From Syncephalis fuscata (Eukaryota; Zoopagomycota; Zoopagomycetes; Zoopagales; Piptocephalidaceae), in the NCBI GenBank assembly GCA_025786725.1, contig JAHLTZ010000014.1, positions 310,001 through 374,000 on the forward strand: 64,000 nucleotides of DNA, given 5' to 3'. The position numbers were made by a program, and so were the translations under genes. Below the pieces are notes generated by a model, which saw only the letters and a list, made by a program, of their open reading frames with translations, searched no databases and had not been told where the DNA came from. Below, piece by piece: positions 47,389 through 59,747 of this stretch (the first letter of the stretch is position 1; each line of letters begins with the position of its first letter).

Positions 47389-48998
47389 ATGTCGGTCGCG
47401 TCGGTGTATACACGTCTAGACGCATTATGTCATGCTGCACAGCGACGATCCCCTTCACGAGTTGAAATTGAACGGCAGAAAATGCTACTTATAACCGAAG
47501 TAACGAAGCTAGCCAAGGAGGTTGAGCGAAGCCATGAAAGTATTACTACACTACGCTGGCGCAATCATGAGCATGAAAAAGCAGAAAAGGAACTTACACT
47601 AACACTACAACAGGAACGCCAGGAACGGGCAATCGAACAAAAGCTACTAAGAAAGCAAATTGAACACTTACAGGCCAAGTGTTACCGTGAAAGGGAGCGT
47701 ACCGTATCACTTGCCTCGGAAAATGAACAGTGGCGCTTACATATGAATAATCGTAAATTATCGTCAGTATCATCGTCATCACCGGTGTTGTTAGGTGCAA
47801 CGGTAAAAACCCGTAGAAATGATTACAGTGATTCTTCATTGCCCATTAAACCAGCAGGTAGGTTAGTCATGGTATTTATTTTATTAATAATATCAATATA
47901 AATTATATTACCATAGCGCGTCCAATCTATTTGTGCTCTAGATCTAATAGCAATACCAGCTTATCGTCTATTCGTCCAAAACCGTACCTGCGTACTGAAA
48001 TAGAAGCCTGTTCGGACACAAGTAGTTCTATTCTGGCTGATGTGCCACGGCATGCTATCCAACTATCAGATATTGATCTTAAACGCAGTATGGAGCAGCA
48101 AGAGCATAGCGATCTAGATGGTTACTTTTGGAATCGATGTCCACATAAATGTTCATGTGGTATGTTGTGTGAAAAGGAGTCATCAGGAGATACATGTACT
48201 GAGGATCCTAATCAGCGGCCATTCTCCAATATTAACACCGAACGACGGCTTTGTCGTATCCCAAGTATTGAGTTTAATGAATTATTTATATCGACTGAGC
48301 CAAATACTTTGGCCAATCATCCAATGAAACGTGGTTCAAGGTTTGTATTCAATAATAGCTAAATATAAACTAATGTAATTGATTAATAGTGTTAGAAGAC
48401 GTAAATCTTTGGCACGTTTAGTTCAGGAGATTCTTGAGATGCAAGAGAATTGTCAAATGGCGCTAGATGGTGTTAATGAACAAATACGAAGCAATCGTGC
48501 ACGTGTTCGTGATACACGACGTGAGGTTGTAAAGTAGGTTGATACTACTATAGAAATACGGTACTAGTTGTAATAACATTAATTGGCATTTAATATTCAT
48601 TTAGAATGCAGAATATTGTCATGAATACAGAGTCACGACTAGAAGTAATGCAGCAGGCGATACATCACACTGATGCGGCACTAGCAAGTATAGAAAGCGA
48701 ACGTGTCAAGGAATACCAAGTAAGTATGATCAATATTTAATAATAGAATACTTATAAACAATAATATAGCATCAAATTAACGATGCAATAGCTAATAAAA
48801 AAGCGATGACAGAGCAATTACAAGCATTGCGTAAAGAAGATTTATTGCTTCGGGAACAGAAAAAAGAAATTGAAAATCATTTAGAAAAATGTAAGTATTA
48901 ATCCATTTATTCCTACAAACGGCATGTTAATCCATGAATATAATGTTGTATTAGTTCAAGAGGAGATAAAACTATTTCGTCAAAGTCAAACAAACTAA
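47389..48998 (+). CDS. Unrecognised two-segment coiled-coil protein
   Basis: I do not recognise a family. The ATG at 47389 gives MSVASVYTRLDALCHAAQRR. A coiled coil follows over residues 25-120 (MLLITEVTKLAKEVERSHES onward). The middle is low in order, Ser-rich, with a Cys cluster RCPHKCSCGMLC and two acidic patches. After a third exon (VRRRKSLARLVQEILEMQEN) a second coiled coil runs to the end (RKEDLLLREQKKEIENHLEK). Five exons; stop at 48998. It could be a cytoskeletal or septation adaptor, but nothing in the sequence decides this. Confidence 0.7.
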
Positions 48999-49141
48999 AC
49001 GCAAAAACGGCATTATTGTTTTTTTGTTATTCTTGTAATCATTACTTTAGTAATATCTATTCGCTTATCGGCATATTTAATAAATGGATAAACAACCTAT
49101 ATTTATTATGAAGGTTATAGCAGTGGCAAAAGACGCTTTTA

Positions 49142-51013
49142 CTACCACATAAATCGTTGCCAAACACCAGGTTCTTGAGGCCATTGGAAGGGTCGCTTTA
49201 AAAACAGCCAAATAGTAGCAATATTGATCGTTGCATATAATATACACTCGATAGTATATATCTATTTGATACAGGTGACAAATGAAGACGATAGATGATA
49301 AATGGCAAAATAAAATAGCGAAACTCAAGTAAAGGTGATGGCACAAGGGTAAGTGCAACTGCAGCAGTATATCCAATACACCATGTAATATTTTGACGTT
49401 GCGCTAAAGTTTTTATGCTTAATGATAGCTGTTTATACATTTCAACTGATTTACTTACCTAACTGTATCCACAAATGTTGTATTACTAGTGCATAGGCCG
49501 GCGCTAATACATACTTTACACTAGGATGTACCGAATAGATACGCTTCCATAGATAAAATGTAAAATGCCGATTATCACTTAGTATGAATGGATGTTCATA
49601 GCTAAGAAATATAAATTAATACGCATAAACAATGAAATATGTAAACTTACGTAAAATGATGAATTAAATATAAAATCAATCCTATGCTAATTAAAAAGAG
49701 TACTGGATGTCTATAATACATTAGTATACATATATATATATATAATAGTTGATTATTATTATTACAGTGATTGATACTTACCGAAGTGTACGCACTAATG
49801 TACGTCGTATGCGACTAATTGGCCACATTAACTGAATTATAGAAAATCCAAATGTAAAACAACTAAAATAAAATAATTGTGGAAAATGAAGTGTTGCTTC
49901 ATGGTTTGATTTATCGCCTAGTGTTATTTAGTATTAATACATCTATTTAATTATTGGCTATTTATTGCTTACCTAATACAATACCGCCATTGATTACAAC
50001 AAATGCACCAAATCCAATAGAACGCATAGATACGGTAAGCTTGTATATGTAATTGACAAAATATTGCCAATAGTCTGTCTTATTAAACGCTGTAACTGAG
50101 TCATTGTTTCAGCTGTTTAATTATTAATTAGTAAATGTAAAATACCAAGTAATAGATACCAACCTGGTGAGTATGCATTAGCAGGACTGGATAGCCAACG
50201 CTGAAGATGTTGCTGTTTATCAAACGATGCAGCTTTGCTAACAATGACAAGTGCCATAATCCACGCTGTCCATATAACATTTGTTTGTCGAAATAATAGA
50301 GATCCAGCTGCCATCTATACAGGAAATCAAATTAGATATATATATATGTGGATGATATTAGATCCTTTTAATACATACCACTCCAGCTAATGCATGTTTC
50401 TGTTTTAATGCTAACAGATAGGCCAGTAATACAAGTGTCATTGATCCAGTGTCAGTATAGTAAAGAAAGTTGTAAAAATAGCCAACGGGAAATATGGCTA
50501 GTGTGAACGCGTTCCACGCATGCTGCGATAATCTTGCTCGTGGATGTAGTTGACGACTCAAACAATAAAGAACGTAAAATAGTCCGATACTCCATAAAAG
50601 ATTGGTGGCACGTAGTCTTATTATACTGCACCATTGATCAACTGTCGATTCGCCAAATAGAATAGATACTGGCCAAAGAAGCAGTAAACTTGCTAGATAG
50701 CTGGTTAAGCATGGTTAGTCAATACCAACGCGACGTACAACCATTATTAACGCAACTATTAACTTACAGGCCAGGTGGTGTTGTAATCTTTGGGTCCCAG
50801 TGCGATAGATTACCGCGACAATAAGCTTGTGCTTGAGGCACATGAAACGGCTCGTCCTAACAAAACACGGTAAGCTGTTGTAGATGCACGATAGACAGTG
50901 CAAATACTGCTTACCATATAAGGTTCAGTCACCTGTTCGTTGATATAGTTGGCTACCATATTATTGCCAACTATCAATAGCAAGCCAAGAACACCAGCTA
51001 TTCGTGCTGTCAT
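49142..51013 (-). CDS. ALG10: ALG10/DIE2, terminal alpha-1,2-glucosyltransferase of the N-glycan precursor
   Basis: The ATG at 51013 starts a membrane segment ([18 protein letters not shown]). The diagnostic block is [11 protein letters not shown], then [20 protein letters not shown] and [10 protein letters not shown]. Further family motifs are [20 protein letters not shown] and the end [21 protein letters not shown]10 adds the last glucose to the lipid-linked oligosaccharide in the ER lumen, which the oligosaccharyltransferase then recognises. Many membrane segments, about nine exons, and stop at 49142. The frame is intact where checked. Confidence 0.93.
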
Positions 51014-51063
51014 TGTGTAATGAATACAAGTATATTTTAAAGAAGGGAAAAGTTATATAGGCA

Positions 51064-51065
<2 letters not shown>

Positions 51066-51105
<40 letters not shown>
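51066..51105. repeat. (TAA)n microsatellite
   Basis: About 13 uninterrupted TAA/ATA units lie between the ALG10 start and the SF3B5 stop. Confidence 0.95.
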
Positions 51106-51106
<1 letters not shown>

Positions 51107-51194
51107 TTAGATCAACTGGTTAATTAACAAATCCAAATACGACTCAATAGACATTTTAATAAACAAAAGTATTGTCAAATAAACAGAGCCCACG

Positions 51195-51676
51195 TCAGTC
51201 ATCGCGCGGTACTGGTGGACCACATGGCTGGAGCATTTTCTTTATTACAATTGTTATTAGTATAGTATATATAAATTGAGCACTATTATTTACCTGTAGT
51301 AGTTTTGAACGGGTACGTGCTGTGGTTTCTCCTTCGGATACAGCAATATAAGCCGTTAGATTAGGATGACCAAGCAAGGAAGCATATGTATCACGGTGCT
51401 GGTTAGTTAGCCATTCACTATTAGTAGTATACAGTTAGTGTAGTCTAGTTATAGTAAATAAAGCTTAGCTGCTTAATTGGACCTACTATTTGTTCGTATC
51501 AGCATGTCCAGTGCCAACATGCTTTGACTGTACTATGTATATATATATGGTTAGATGGAGTCATCAGTATAGCTATTACCCATACTTACAGTGCTCAATT
51601 TGGCTATTGATGTTGACGCGGTCCTATATAGCATATAAATATTATAGATCTACGGTAAATGTTATTAACTTACCAT
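51195..51676 (-). CDS. SF3B5: SF3B5 (SF3b10), U2 snRNP SF3b subunit
   Basis: Four exons. The coding part of exon 1 is only the ATG (51674-51676). The rest reads DRVNINSQIEH, LQSKHVGTGHADTNKYEWLT, NQHRDTYASLLGHPNLTAYI and finally KMLQPCGPPVPRDD, an almost complete match to SF3b10 (about 85 residues). SF3b10 is part of the SF3b complex that binds the branch site, in both U2 and U11/U12 snRNPs. The intron inside ADTNK|YEW uses donor GTAGGT. The gene shares a 100-bp divergent promoter with the NOP6-like gene. Confidence 0.95.
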
Positions 51677-51776
51677 TGAAGTGTTTATAAAAAGTCAGCG
51701 TGTTAATAATGATAACGAGAATAAAATAATTAACTTTTGTGCAATTCGTCTTTATTTTTTCTTTTTCTTTTACACA
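51677..51776. promoter_or_regulatory. Compact divergent promoter, SF3B5 / NOP6-like
   Basis: Only 100 bp separate the two start codons. A T-rich run (TTTATTTTTTCTTTTTCTTT, 51751-51770) lies just before the rightward ATG. Confidence 0.5.
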
Positions 51777-52812
51777 ATGTCGACCACCAACGACAGTCAA
51801 GAGAAACGACAAACGAAACGACAACGGAAGGCCGAGTCTTTTCGTAAAGGTGGCAGTAAGAAGAGTAGGAATGAAGATGGCAAACCTACACCAAGCCAGC
51901 ATGATAGTGATGACGAAGTTGTAGCACCTGATCTTAAACGACTAGTAGCCGACAGTGGAAGTATATTTAAGCTAAGTGGTGACAATCCATCAAGCAATAA
52001 AGAGGCGTCAAGGCAAAAAAAGAATAGTAAAGCGTCTAGCAAGACAGATAATAGTACAGCATCTAAAGCTACAGTAATTCAAAAGCCAACGACTATCGCA
52101 CCACCAGCTATACCTAAACCAAAAAAAGAAGCAACAACAGCAACAACAAACGCAACAGATAAAAAGCGACGATTTATTGTATTTGTAGGCAAGTTGAATG
52201 AACAAATCATTATGTTAACTATACTTATTTAATGAAATGTAGGCCGATTACCGCGCACCATTAAGAAAGAAGAAATTGAACAACATTTTGCATCAGCAGG
52301 TAAACAAAATAAAATAAAATAAAAATAACCATTAATTAATTAATTATTATTTAGGCAATATCACCGATATCCGTTTATTAACAGAAAAAGGCACAAATGC
52401 ACCACGAGGTTGTGGATTTGTGGAATTTGCCAGTGCCGAAAGTCTTGGTGTAAGTGATTTATTTATAATATATTTATATATATTTATTTAATTAACATTT
52501 ATTAATAGATTGCTTTGGGACTGCATCAGTCAAAACTTGGTGGCAAGAAAATAAGCGTTGAACTTACAGTTGGTGGTGGCGGTAAAAGCGAAAACCGAAC
52601 AAATCGACTACGCGACAAAAATGAAAAGCTTCGAACACAACAGGTAAGATGTGGTTATGGTTAATTTAATTATGCTTGTTGCACATGAAAGCGCGTGTCT
52701 ATAAGGAGGCCATTTAAGCTTATTTACTGACTTTTGTTATTACTATATTATGTGCTAATTACGACGAATATAGCGCCAACAACCGCACAAGGCAGGCCGA
52801 CAACGTGGATAA
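51777..52812 (+). CDS. NOP6: NOP6-like nucleolar RRM protein
   Basis: The ATG at 51777 opens a basic, Ser/Lys-rich tail (MSTTNDSQEKRQTKRQRKAE). One RRM then follows: RRFIVFVGRLPRTIKKEEIE, NITDIRLLTEKG and RGCGFVEFASAESLG. After it comes LGGKKISVELTVGGGGKSEN, closely similar to yeast Nop6 (ELTVGGGG), and a basic end, KAGRQRG, stopping at 52812. In yeast Nop6 joins early 40S (SSU) pre-ribosomes. Four or five exons, all joined in frame by GTAAGT donors. Confidence 0.83.
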
Positions 52813-54460
52813 ATTACTTTTTCTTCTATGCGTGTCTCTATATTAATATGTGTGCGTGTGTGTGTGTGTGTGTGTCTATGAATACAGTGGGGCACTTCAT
52901 CGATCCAACTATCTAGCTATTCATCTATTCATCTGGCTGCCTAGCTATCGTCAGATACGAATAGCATGACAAGTAAAAAGTGCGTCTATAGATCGCAAAG
53001 TGTACAAGTAGGGAAATTTCATAGTTTGGTATCTATCAGCATGACTGAACCACGTGGCGGATTAAGCGCTCACATGCTCGTCAGGTGGCCAGTATGCGAT
53101 GAAACGCATGGGCCAAGCCAGTACCTGTGAATTTACGCACATTTCGCCTACTTGCGTTGAATGTATGTATGCTCGGCAATATTATGCCACGGATATTTGC
53201 CGCATGGCAGGTGTAAGGTTAAGCAGATGAGAACATTCTACAGCGTATCTTTACTTCTTCAAAACAACTACCTGCCTATAAGCGTACTTGTACATACTTT
53301 GCTTATTAGTCATATCACGGCCAGCAGCACCCTGAATATCTGCATATTGCATTATTATATTGTGTAGTTATCTAACACCATTTATTTGTATTTATTTGCC
53401 AACCATTAATAATCTAGTTGTTCACTAATTGATCAATTAATTAACTCGTTAATTATCTTTGTTTATTATTTTCTTTGTCTATATTAAATACTTGTAATTA
53501 CGTTGCTACGATTTTATCTATGCATACCGATGACTCCACTTTATCTTTTTGTATTATCGCTGCCTATCTACATGCTTATACATGCATCAGTACCTACTTG
53601 TTGACCTGTCAACACTCATACACTGGCCAATCAGCTAAACCACCGATGAAGCAACCTTGAAAAACCACCACCTGGTCAGCTACCACATGCTTTGTTGTAG
53701 CATTAGGCATACCAGTCATCCTTTAGCCCTACAATAGCATGGGTGCGCACACCCACACCACCTCACACTACACACATACACCACACACGCCGTACCTACA
53801 AACAACACACACTACATACATACAAGCAGACACACACACACACACACACACGCTTCATTATCCGCACGAGGTCGTTAGCTCACTGGCTGATTTATCCGCA
53901 TAATTTCCTTTTTCTCCTCACTGGCAGTTCCCCCTTTTATCAACTCACTCGTCCTGCCCTGAGAAGTAGAATTCTCTTTTCTTTCATCGACTATTACACA
54001 CACGTACACACACACACACACACCCATTCGGCCATCGCTGCTACTTGTACACCGCTTCACTTTCACTCCGCCGCCCCTTTCCTTGCTTATTCTCTTTCTC
54101 GCTCTACTCTGACACTGCTGTTTCATCTCGATTGTCTTTCATCATCCACTAGTACACTCCAGTACGTCTACACAGTCTATCGTTTATTCACTTTACTGCT
54201 CGCCGTTAAACAAAACACTTGCTTTTGTTTGCTTTACGTGAATATTATTGTAGGGCTCCTACGTCTCACCTACATCAACACTACATTACTACTACTTACT
54301 ACTACTTACTACTACTATTACTACTATTACTACTATTTCCGCCTACATCAATACTACTATTCTCGCCACCTAGTACAACGCTCTTTGCCGTTACTGTTGC
54401 CTTTGTAGTCATCTTTTTGTTTCTGTAGACTTGCTCGTTGTTGTTTGATTTTATTCCAGC
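52813..54460. other. Long low-complexity region upstream of RAC1
   Basis: 1.65 kb without a gene. It has CA tracts (53830-53852 and about 53995-54022), a TG tract (52853-52875) and ACT/TACTAC runs (54270-54335) in a strongly pyrimidine-rich plus strand from 53,740 to 54,420. This is probably the promoter and a long 5' leader of RAC1. The 221-codon frame at 53743-54408 is a product of the simple repeats. Confidence 0.6.
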
Positions 54461-55519
54461 ATGCAGGCCATCAAATGTGTTGTTGTTGGTGACGGGTACG
54501 TATAATTGGACGAGATAGGGCGGTCAAACCACCAGTATGCAACAGATGAATGTGCTGTGGCCTGTTGGTGTTTGAAACGTGTTGTATATGCTAGTAAGAA
54601 ATACGCCTTTGAACAGCGTTGATCTGGCATGGCTATATGCTCTTATTGGCGGCAACAACGATGACAGCACTACCAATGCCACAGCAGCAGGTAGTAGTCA
54701 TACTACCCTGTATCTGCAGCATACAAGGCTCAATTGCAGCTTAATGAACCATATATAGATACTCGTGATACTAACTTGTTTTTTCTCTTCTTTTCTATCA
54801 TTGATATTTATAATATAGTGCCGTCGGTAAGACGTGTCTGTTGATTAGTTATACTACCAATGCATTCCCCGGCGAATATATTCCTACTGTGTAAGTAATA
54901 GCAATAGGCAGACTATAGCGCGATAGTAAATGCATACATCGAATTGAACTAACCAATGTATGCTAATAGCTTTGACAACTACTCGGCCAACGTAATGGTC
55001 GATGGCAAGCCCATCAATCTCGGTCTATGGGATACTGCTGGTCAAGAAGATTACGATCGTCTTCGTCCACTCTCTTATCCACAGACCGATGTATTTCTGA
55101 TCTGTTTCTCGCTGGTTGCGCCATCATCGTTTGAAAACGTCCGCACCAAGGTATGTCACACTACGGTCGCCTTATTCTATTCTAGGCCATTTGGTCTAAC
55201 TGACGCATTACTATTTTATTGTACTACAGTGGTATCCGGAAATTACACATCATGCACCCAATATTCCAGTCATCCTAGTCGGTACCAAGTTGGATTTGCG
55301 TGAAGATCGCGATACAATTGAAAATTGCGCGAAAAACGTCTAGCACCCATTACGTATCCACAAGGTTTACAAATGGCCAAGGAAGTTCGTGCAGTTAAAT
55401 ACCTTGAATGTTCAGCGTTGACACAAAAGGGTCTCAAGAATGTGTTTGACGAAGCCATCCGTGCCGTACTCTGTCCGGTGCAGCCCAAGAAAGCAGGCAA
55501 GAAGTGCATGATTCTTTAA
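54461..55519 (+). CDS. RAC1: Rac1 small GTPase, one apparent base deletion
   Basis: Four exons: 54461-54495, 54819-54890, 54970-55150 and 55230-55519. The product starts [20 protein letters not shown] (P-loop), then [20 protein letters not shown] (effector region), [31 protein letters not shown] and [17 protein letters not shown], and ends with a polybasic stretch and the CAAX box CMIL, suited to geranylgeranylation. It is Rac rather than Cdc42 by [17 protein letters not shown] and TYPQG. Rac controls actin and polarised growth. At 55321-55324 the expected EKLREKR needs one more A than is present. Intron 1 is unusually long (323 nt) for this genome. Confidence 0.96.
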
Positions 55520-56042
55520 GCTTTTTCTTGTTGGACATGTGTTCACGCCACTTTGCTTTGCCGCATTTTTCCTGCTCATTGCTCGCTTACTTCCTCTATT
55601 TCCTTCTTCTCATTTATTACTTGGGCTTGGTTGTCCCTCACACCTACCCTTGTTCTCTTTTCTCGCTCTCTAGTCTCACTTATACAACTACTCTTGCCAT
55701 AGTTGCTACTGCCAGTTGATTGGCCCTTGTGCGTGATGAAACGTTTTTTGTCCTAGCTGTCATCGTTTTCGTTATTATCCTCGTGCCTATATATTCATTT
55801 TCAATCAACTGCTTTCAATATGGTGTCTAGTATAGAATGATAAATCACGTGATAAATTAGAGACTGGCATACTGTATGTATGTTTACTGGTGTATATTTG
55901 TGTACTTGAGTGTGTGTATATCTGTGTAAGTGTGAGTGTGAGTAAATAGATCATAGTCATAAAACAGTAGTTATATTCTTGTGTATTCGTGTATAGATAT
56001 TTTCACAGAGTTTTCTTTTATTATTATTATTATTATTACACG
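55520..56042. other. Intergenic region between RAC1 and SLU7
   Basis: 523 bp. The first half is pyrimidine-rich (RAC1 3' region); the second half has GT-rich stretches (GTGTGTATATCTGTGTAAGTG, 55911-55931) and a TTA/ATT repeat (56020-56038) before the SLU7 ATG. No gene is seen. Confidence 0.45.
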
Positions 56043-57924
56043 ATGGCCTCCGCTTCAGGTAGGTCGATCGCCTATAAGCATCTATATGAGCGATAGGCTT
56101 TACTGTGTTAGGTAGAATAAGAAGAGCGATTACTAAGTATGGCTGGTATACATCTGTATTTATAGGAACAAAACTAAGTCGTGAGGAGTATCGTCGACTT
56201 AAAGATCTTGATGCAGCTCGTAAGGCTGGTAATGCGCCGGCCGAGGTAGACGAGGAAGGCAACGAGATTAATCCACATATTCCTCAGTATATTTCTCAAG
56301 CACCATGTAAGTAAAGAGGGGATTGGCTATATGGCCAATAATCGAGGCTAATGTAATCTATTATAACTAAAGGGTATTTGGATGCGGGTCATGCTTCGTT
56401 AAAGCATCAACGGCCAGCAGAACAAAAGTCAAGTATAGAAGAGAGTTGGTATGCACGCGGTCAATTTAAGGTAAATAGCGTATAGAGTGGACTGACCTGT
56501 TGAATGAGTTATATGCTAACCATATGCGAATAGGGAAAGACAGCGACTAAATATCGCAAGGGAGCGTGCACCAACTGCGGTGCTATGACACACAAGTCAA
56601 AGGATTGTGTAGAACGGCCAAGAACAAAAGGCGCTAAATGGACGGGTAAGAATATTAAAGTAAGTACAGTTGTTAACAAATCTAATAGATTTACTGATTT
56701 GTTTAATTAATACTAGGCCGATGAAGTAGTACAGAATGTAGCATTGGATTTTGAAGGAAAGCGTGATAGATGGAATGGCTATGATGCAACTGATCAGCTA
56801 AAACTTATTGAAAGTAAGTTATGGCGGTATATTTATATGTCTATGTATTTATGTATTAATTAATAAATTAATTATTGTTGCTAGAATTTGAAAAAGTAGA
56901 AGAAGAACGTAAAAAGCGCAAGGCTGAAGAGTTAGAAGAGGCAACTGTTAATATGTCAGCAGATATTGCAACTAAAATGGCCAAGTCTTCAAAGGTTGAA
57001 GGACTGGCTGGATATGATTCAGATGATGATAGTGACGGCGATGGCGATAAATACGCCGATGAAGCCGACATGACAGGACAGAAGTTTGATCAAAAGACGC
57101 GTACAACTGTGCGTAATCTTCGGTAAGTATTACAAGAGTGGAGTATATAATCAGTATGACTTATCCTGTATGCAACAATAGTATTCGTGAAGATACGGCC
57201 AAATATCTAATGAATCTTGATCCGGATTCGGCTTACTACGATCCAAAGACGCGTTCTATGCGTGACAATCCAAATAAGAATCGTGATAATGTAAGTTAAT
57301 TAATAAAAAATGAAATAGATTACAAGACGAAAAGTATATACTGACAAACTAAATAATCTATACGTTAATGTTAGGCACTGTATCAAGGTGACAATGCTAT
57401 TCGTTATACGGGCGATGCTACTAAAGTGGCAAAACTTCAGTTATTTGCATGGCAAGCACAAGAACGAGGTGCTGCTGCACATCTTCAGTCTAATCCAACT
57501 CAAGGTGAATTACTACATCGACAATTCAATGAGAAGAAAGACGAATTACAAAGTGGCACACGCGATAAAATTCTTGAGCGTTATGGTGGTATTGAGCATT
57601 TAAATGCACCACCCAAAGAATTGTTATTTGCACAATCAGAAAACTATGTTGAATATTCACGAGCTGGTCAGGTTATCCGTGGACAAGAAAGAGCTGTACC
57701 CAAGTCGAAATATCAAGAAGACAGTAAGTTAATTAATTAACTAATTAATATTTACTACTAGTATTAACTAACAACACTTTTATTTACACATTAATATAGT
57801 TTTTATTAACAGCCATACAACTGTATGGGGGTCGTTCTGGGAGGACGGTCAATGGGGCTACAAATGCTGTCGATCATTCCTTAAGAATGCTTATTGTACA
57901 GCGGCAACGACAGCAACCGATTAA
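56043..57924 (+). CDS. SLU7: SLU7, second-step pre-mRNA splicing factor
   Basis: The ATG at 56043 gives MASASG, then [20 protein letters not shown] and [18 protein letters not shown]. The zinc knuckle is [20 protein letters not shown]. Downstream motifs are [28 protein letters not shown] and [20 protein letters not shown]. The end reads [20 protein letters not shown] then RSFLKNAYC and stops at 57924. SLU7 helps choose the 3' splice site in step two. At the last junction one G seems missing near 57,812 (CAG|CCAT where CAG|GCCAT would keep frame). About nine exons. Confidence 0.94.
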
Positions 57925-59747
57925 ACAACGTATACTTTATGCTATCTTTTAAATAAATAGGTGTTCAATTTTATTTTGCATTTCTTATTATGAGTCCTTA
58001 AAGCAAATTCATTCCAATTGAAGTCGTGTAGTTATGCACGATATAATTATATATTTTTATTAAAATGTTGTTAATAAATTGATTTAAATGAAGAATGCAA
58101 CATACTATTTGATTTCTTTGAAACATTTGAGGTTGATTATTGCTGTTGTTAGTCATATGTAAAAATATTGATCGAATATTAACATATTACAATGAGTTAC
58201 ATTCACTAAAATTACAGCCACGTTAGCTATTTTAGCAATGATATCAACAATTAGTTAATTAATTGTCCTATTTGATTGTGCTAATGCTGTTGCAGTAATA
58301 TATACATGCTATGTACCATTTCATCTTTAACTTTAAAATAAAAGTTTATAGATTTTGGTACTTTTTAGTTGACTTGAGATTTATTAATAATAAAGCTAAA
58401 ACAAAAAATAAAACAATTTTGGATAGAGGAAGACTATGCGAGTATAAAATGATATATAAAATGATAAATGTACAGTTAAAAGTACATAAAATGCTGTCAA
58501 AGTTATAGGACATATAACGCAATGAGTAGACTGAGTGGAGTATGTTGGTGTATATAATAAACAGAATGTCTCTAGTATATCATATAATGATATATAATAG
58601 TATAGATATACACAGTTAATGATTTATATATACTGAACATATGCATACTGGATAATAAATCTATGACGATGAGTATTTGCTGATTGATGTCACTCACCAC
58701 CCACCATCATGTTCAATAAATTGGATATTATTAGATGTTAGTCATTTAACCACCAAATTATAATATAATTATTAATAAATTGTTTGATGACTGCAAAAAG
58801 AATGGTTATTTTTATATGATAATAAATGATATGATATATTTAATATGACAATAAAAACTATAAATGAATGTCACTGTACATAGAAAGACTATAAATAAGT
58901 TGAAGTGTTCATGGGGAAAATGTTCAAATAGTAGAATAAAACGTAAAAAGTGGCTAACAAAAAGGTAGTATATAGTCACTACAGTCATTGTATTAGCAAC
59001 TGTAAATATACACCAGTAGTGATGACTTTACTACTAATATAATTACTGAGCAATTTTATAGTGCCAGCATATAGATGCGGCTTATTAATATGGGACTGAA
59101 CAAACATATATTAGCACGGCATGTGATGTTGATTTATAGTAAACCAAATCAATCAGTATTTTTTGTAATATATATATGGAGTGTAAAAAGTATCAATGGA
59201 TAAATAGCATAAAATGTAAATGAAATGAAAAAAGTATGATGACATAGATTGTAAATTGTGTAATTAACAGAGTATATTTATGAAGACATGAAGCATAAAT
59301 ATTAATAACAAAGTATAATTATAATACAAATACTAAAAGACAATTACTCCAAAATGATAGTACAACATAGAACATACTAGTAGTAAAGTAACAAATGCAG
59401 CAAATATAAATGTTATTTGCTATCAAAGACCAATATTATCGAATAAATAAATAGTGAAGCAGCTAATATAATAGAACTAATAGATAACAATAAAAATCAA
59501 TTGCATAAATACAGATATAGTTATAGAAAGCTATGCTACATTGTACACAAACATGAATACACTTTACAATTGTCATATAATAGATGAATAGATATTTGCC
59601 ATGGAAAACAAGTCAGTTTATCATTGGACAACAGATGGCGCATTCTCAAACAGCCCATGAGCAACGCCATCATATGCAACCAAGAAAGGATGATCGGAGG
59701 TTGAGTAAGTGGTGTTATTGGCAGCAAAGACCATGACTACGCCACAT
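57925..59747. repeat. Desert with repeat family 2, copy 3 (about 58,440-58,800, plus)
   Basis: At 58,645 it reads CATACTGGATAATAAATCTA then GATGAGTATTTGCTGATTG, nearly identical to the 36.4 kb copy over about 130 bp and weaker beyond. The remaining sequence is AT-rich without a convincing gene. Confidence 0.6.

Noticed and set aside
53743-54408. 221-codon open frame upstream of RAC1
   Set aside because: It consists of CA, ACT and CT simple repeats, giving His/Thr and Tyr/Leu runs with no domain. It is low-complexity promoter or leader sequence.
7985-57815. Programmed ribosomal frameshifting as the explanation of the many frame breaks
   Set aside because: The sites share no slippery heptamer or common motif beyond being homopolymers, and they occur at unrelated positions in unrelated genes. 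Under-called bases are far more likely.
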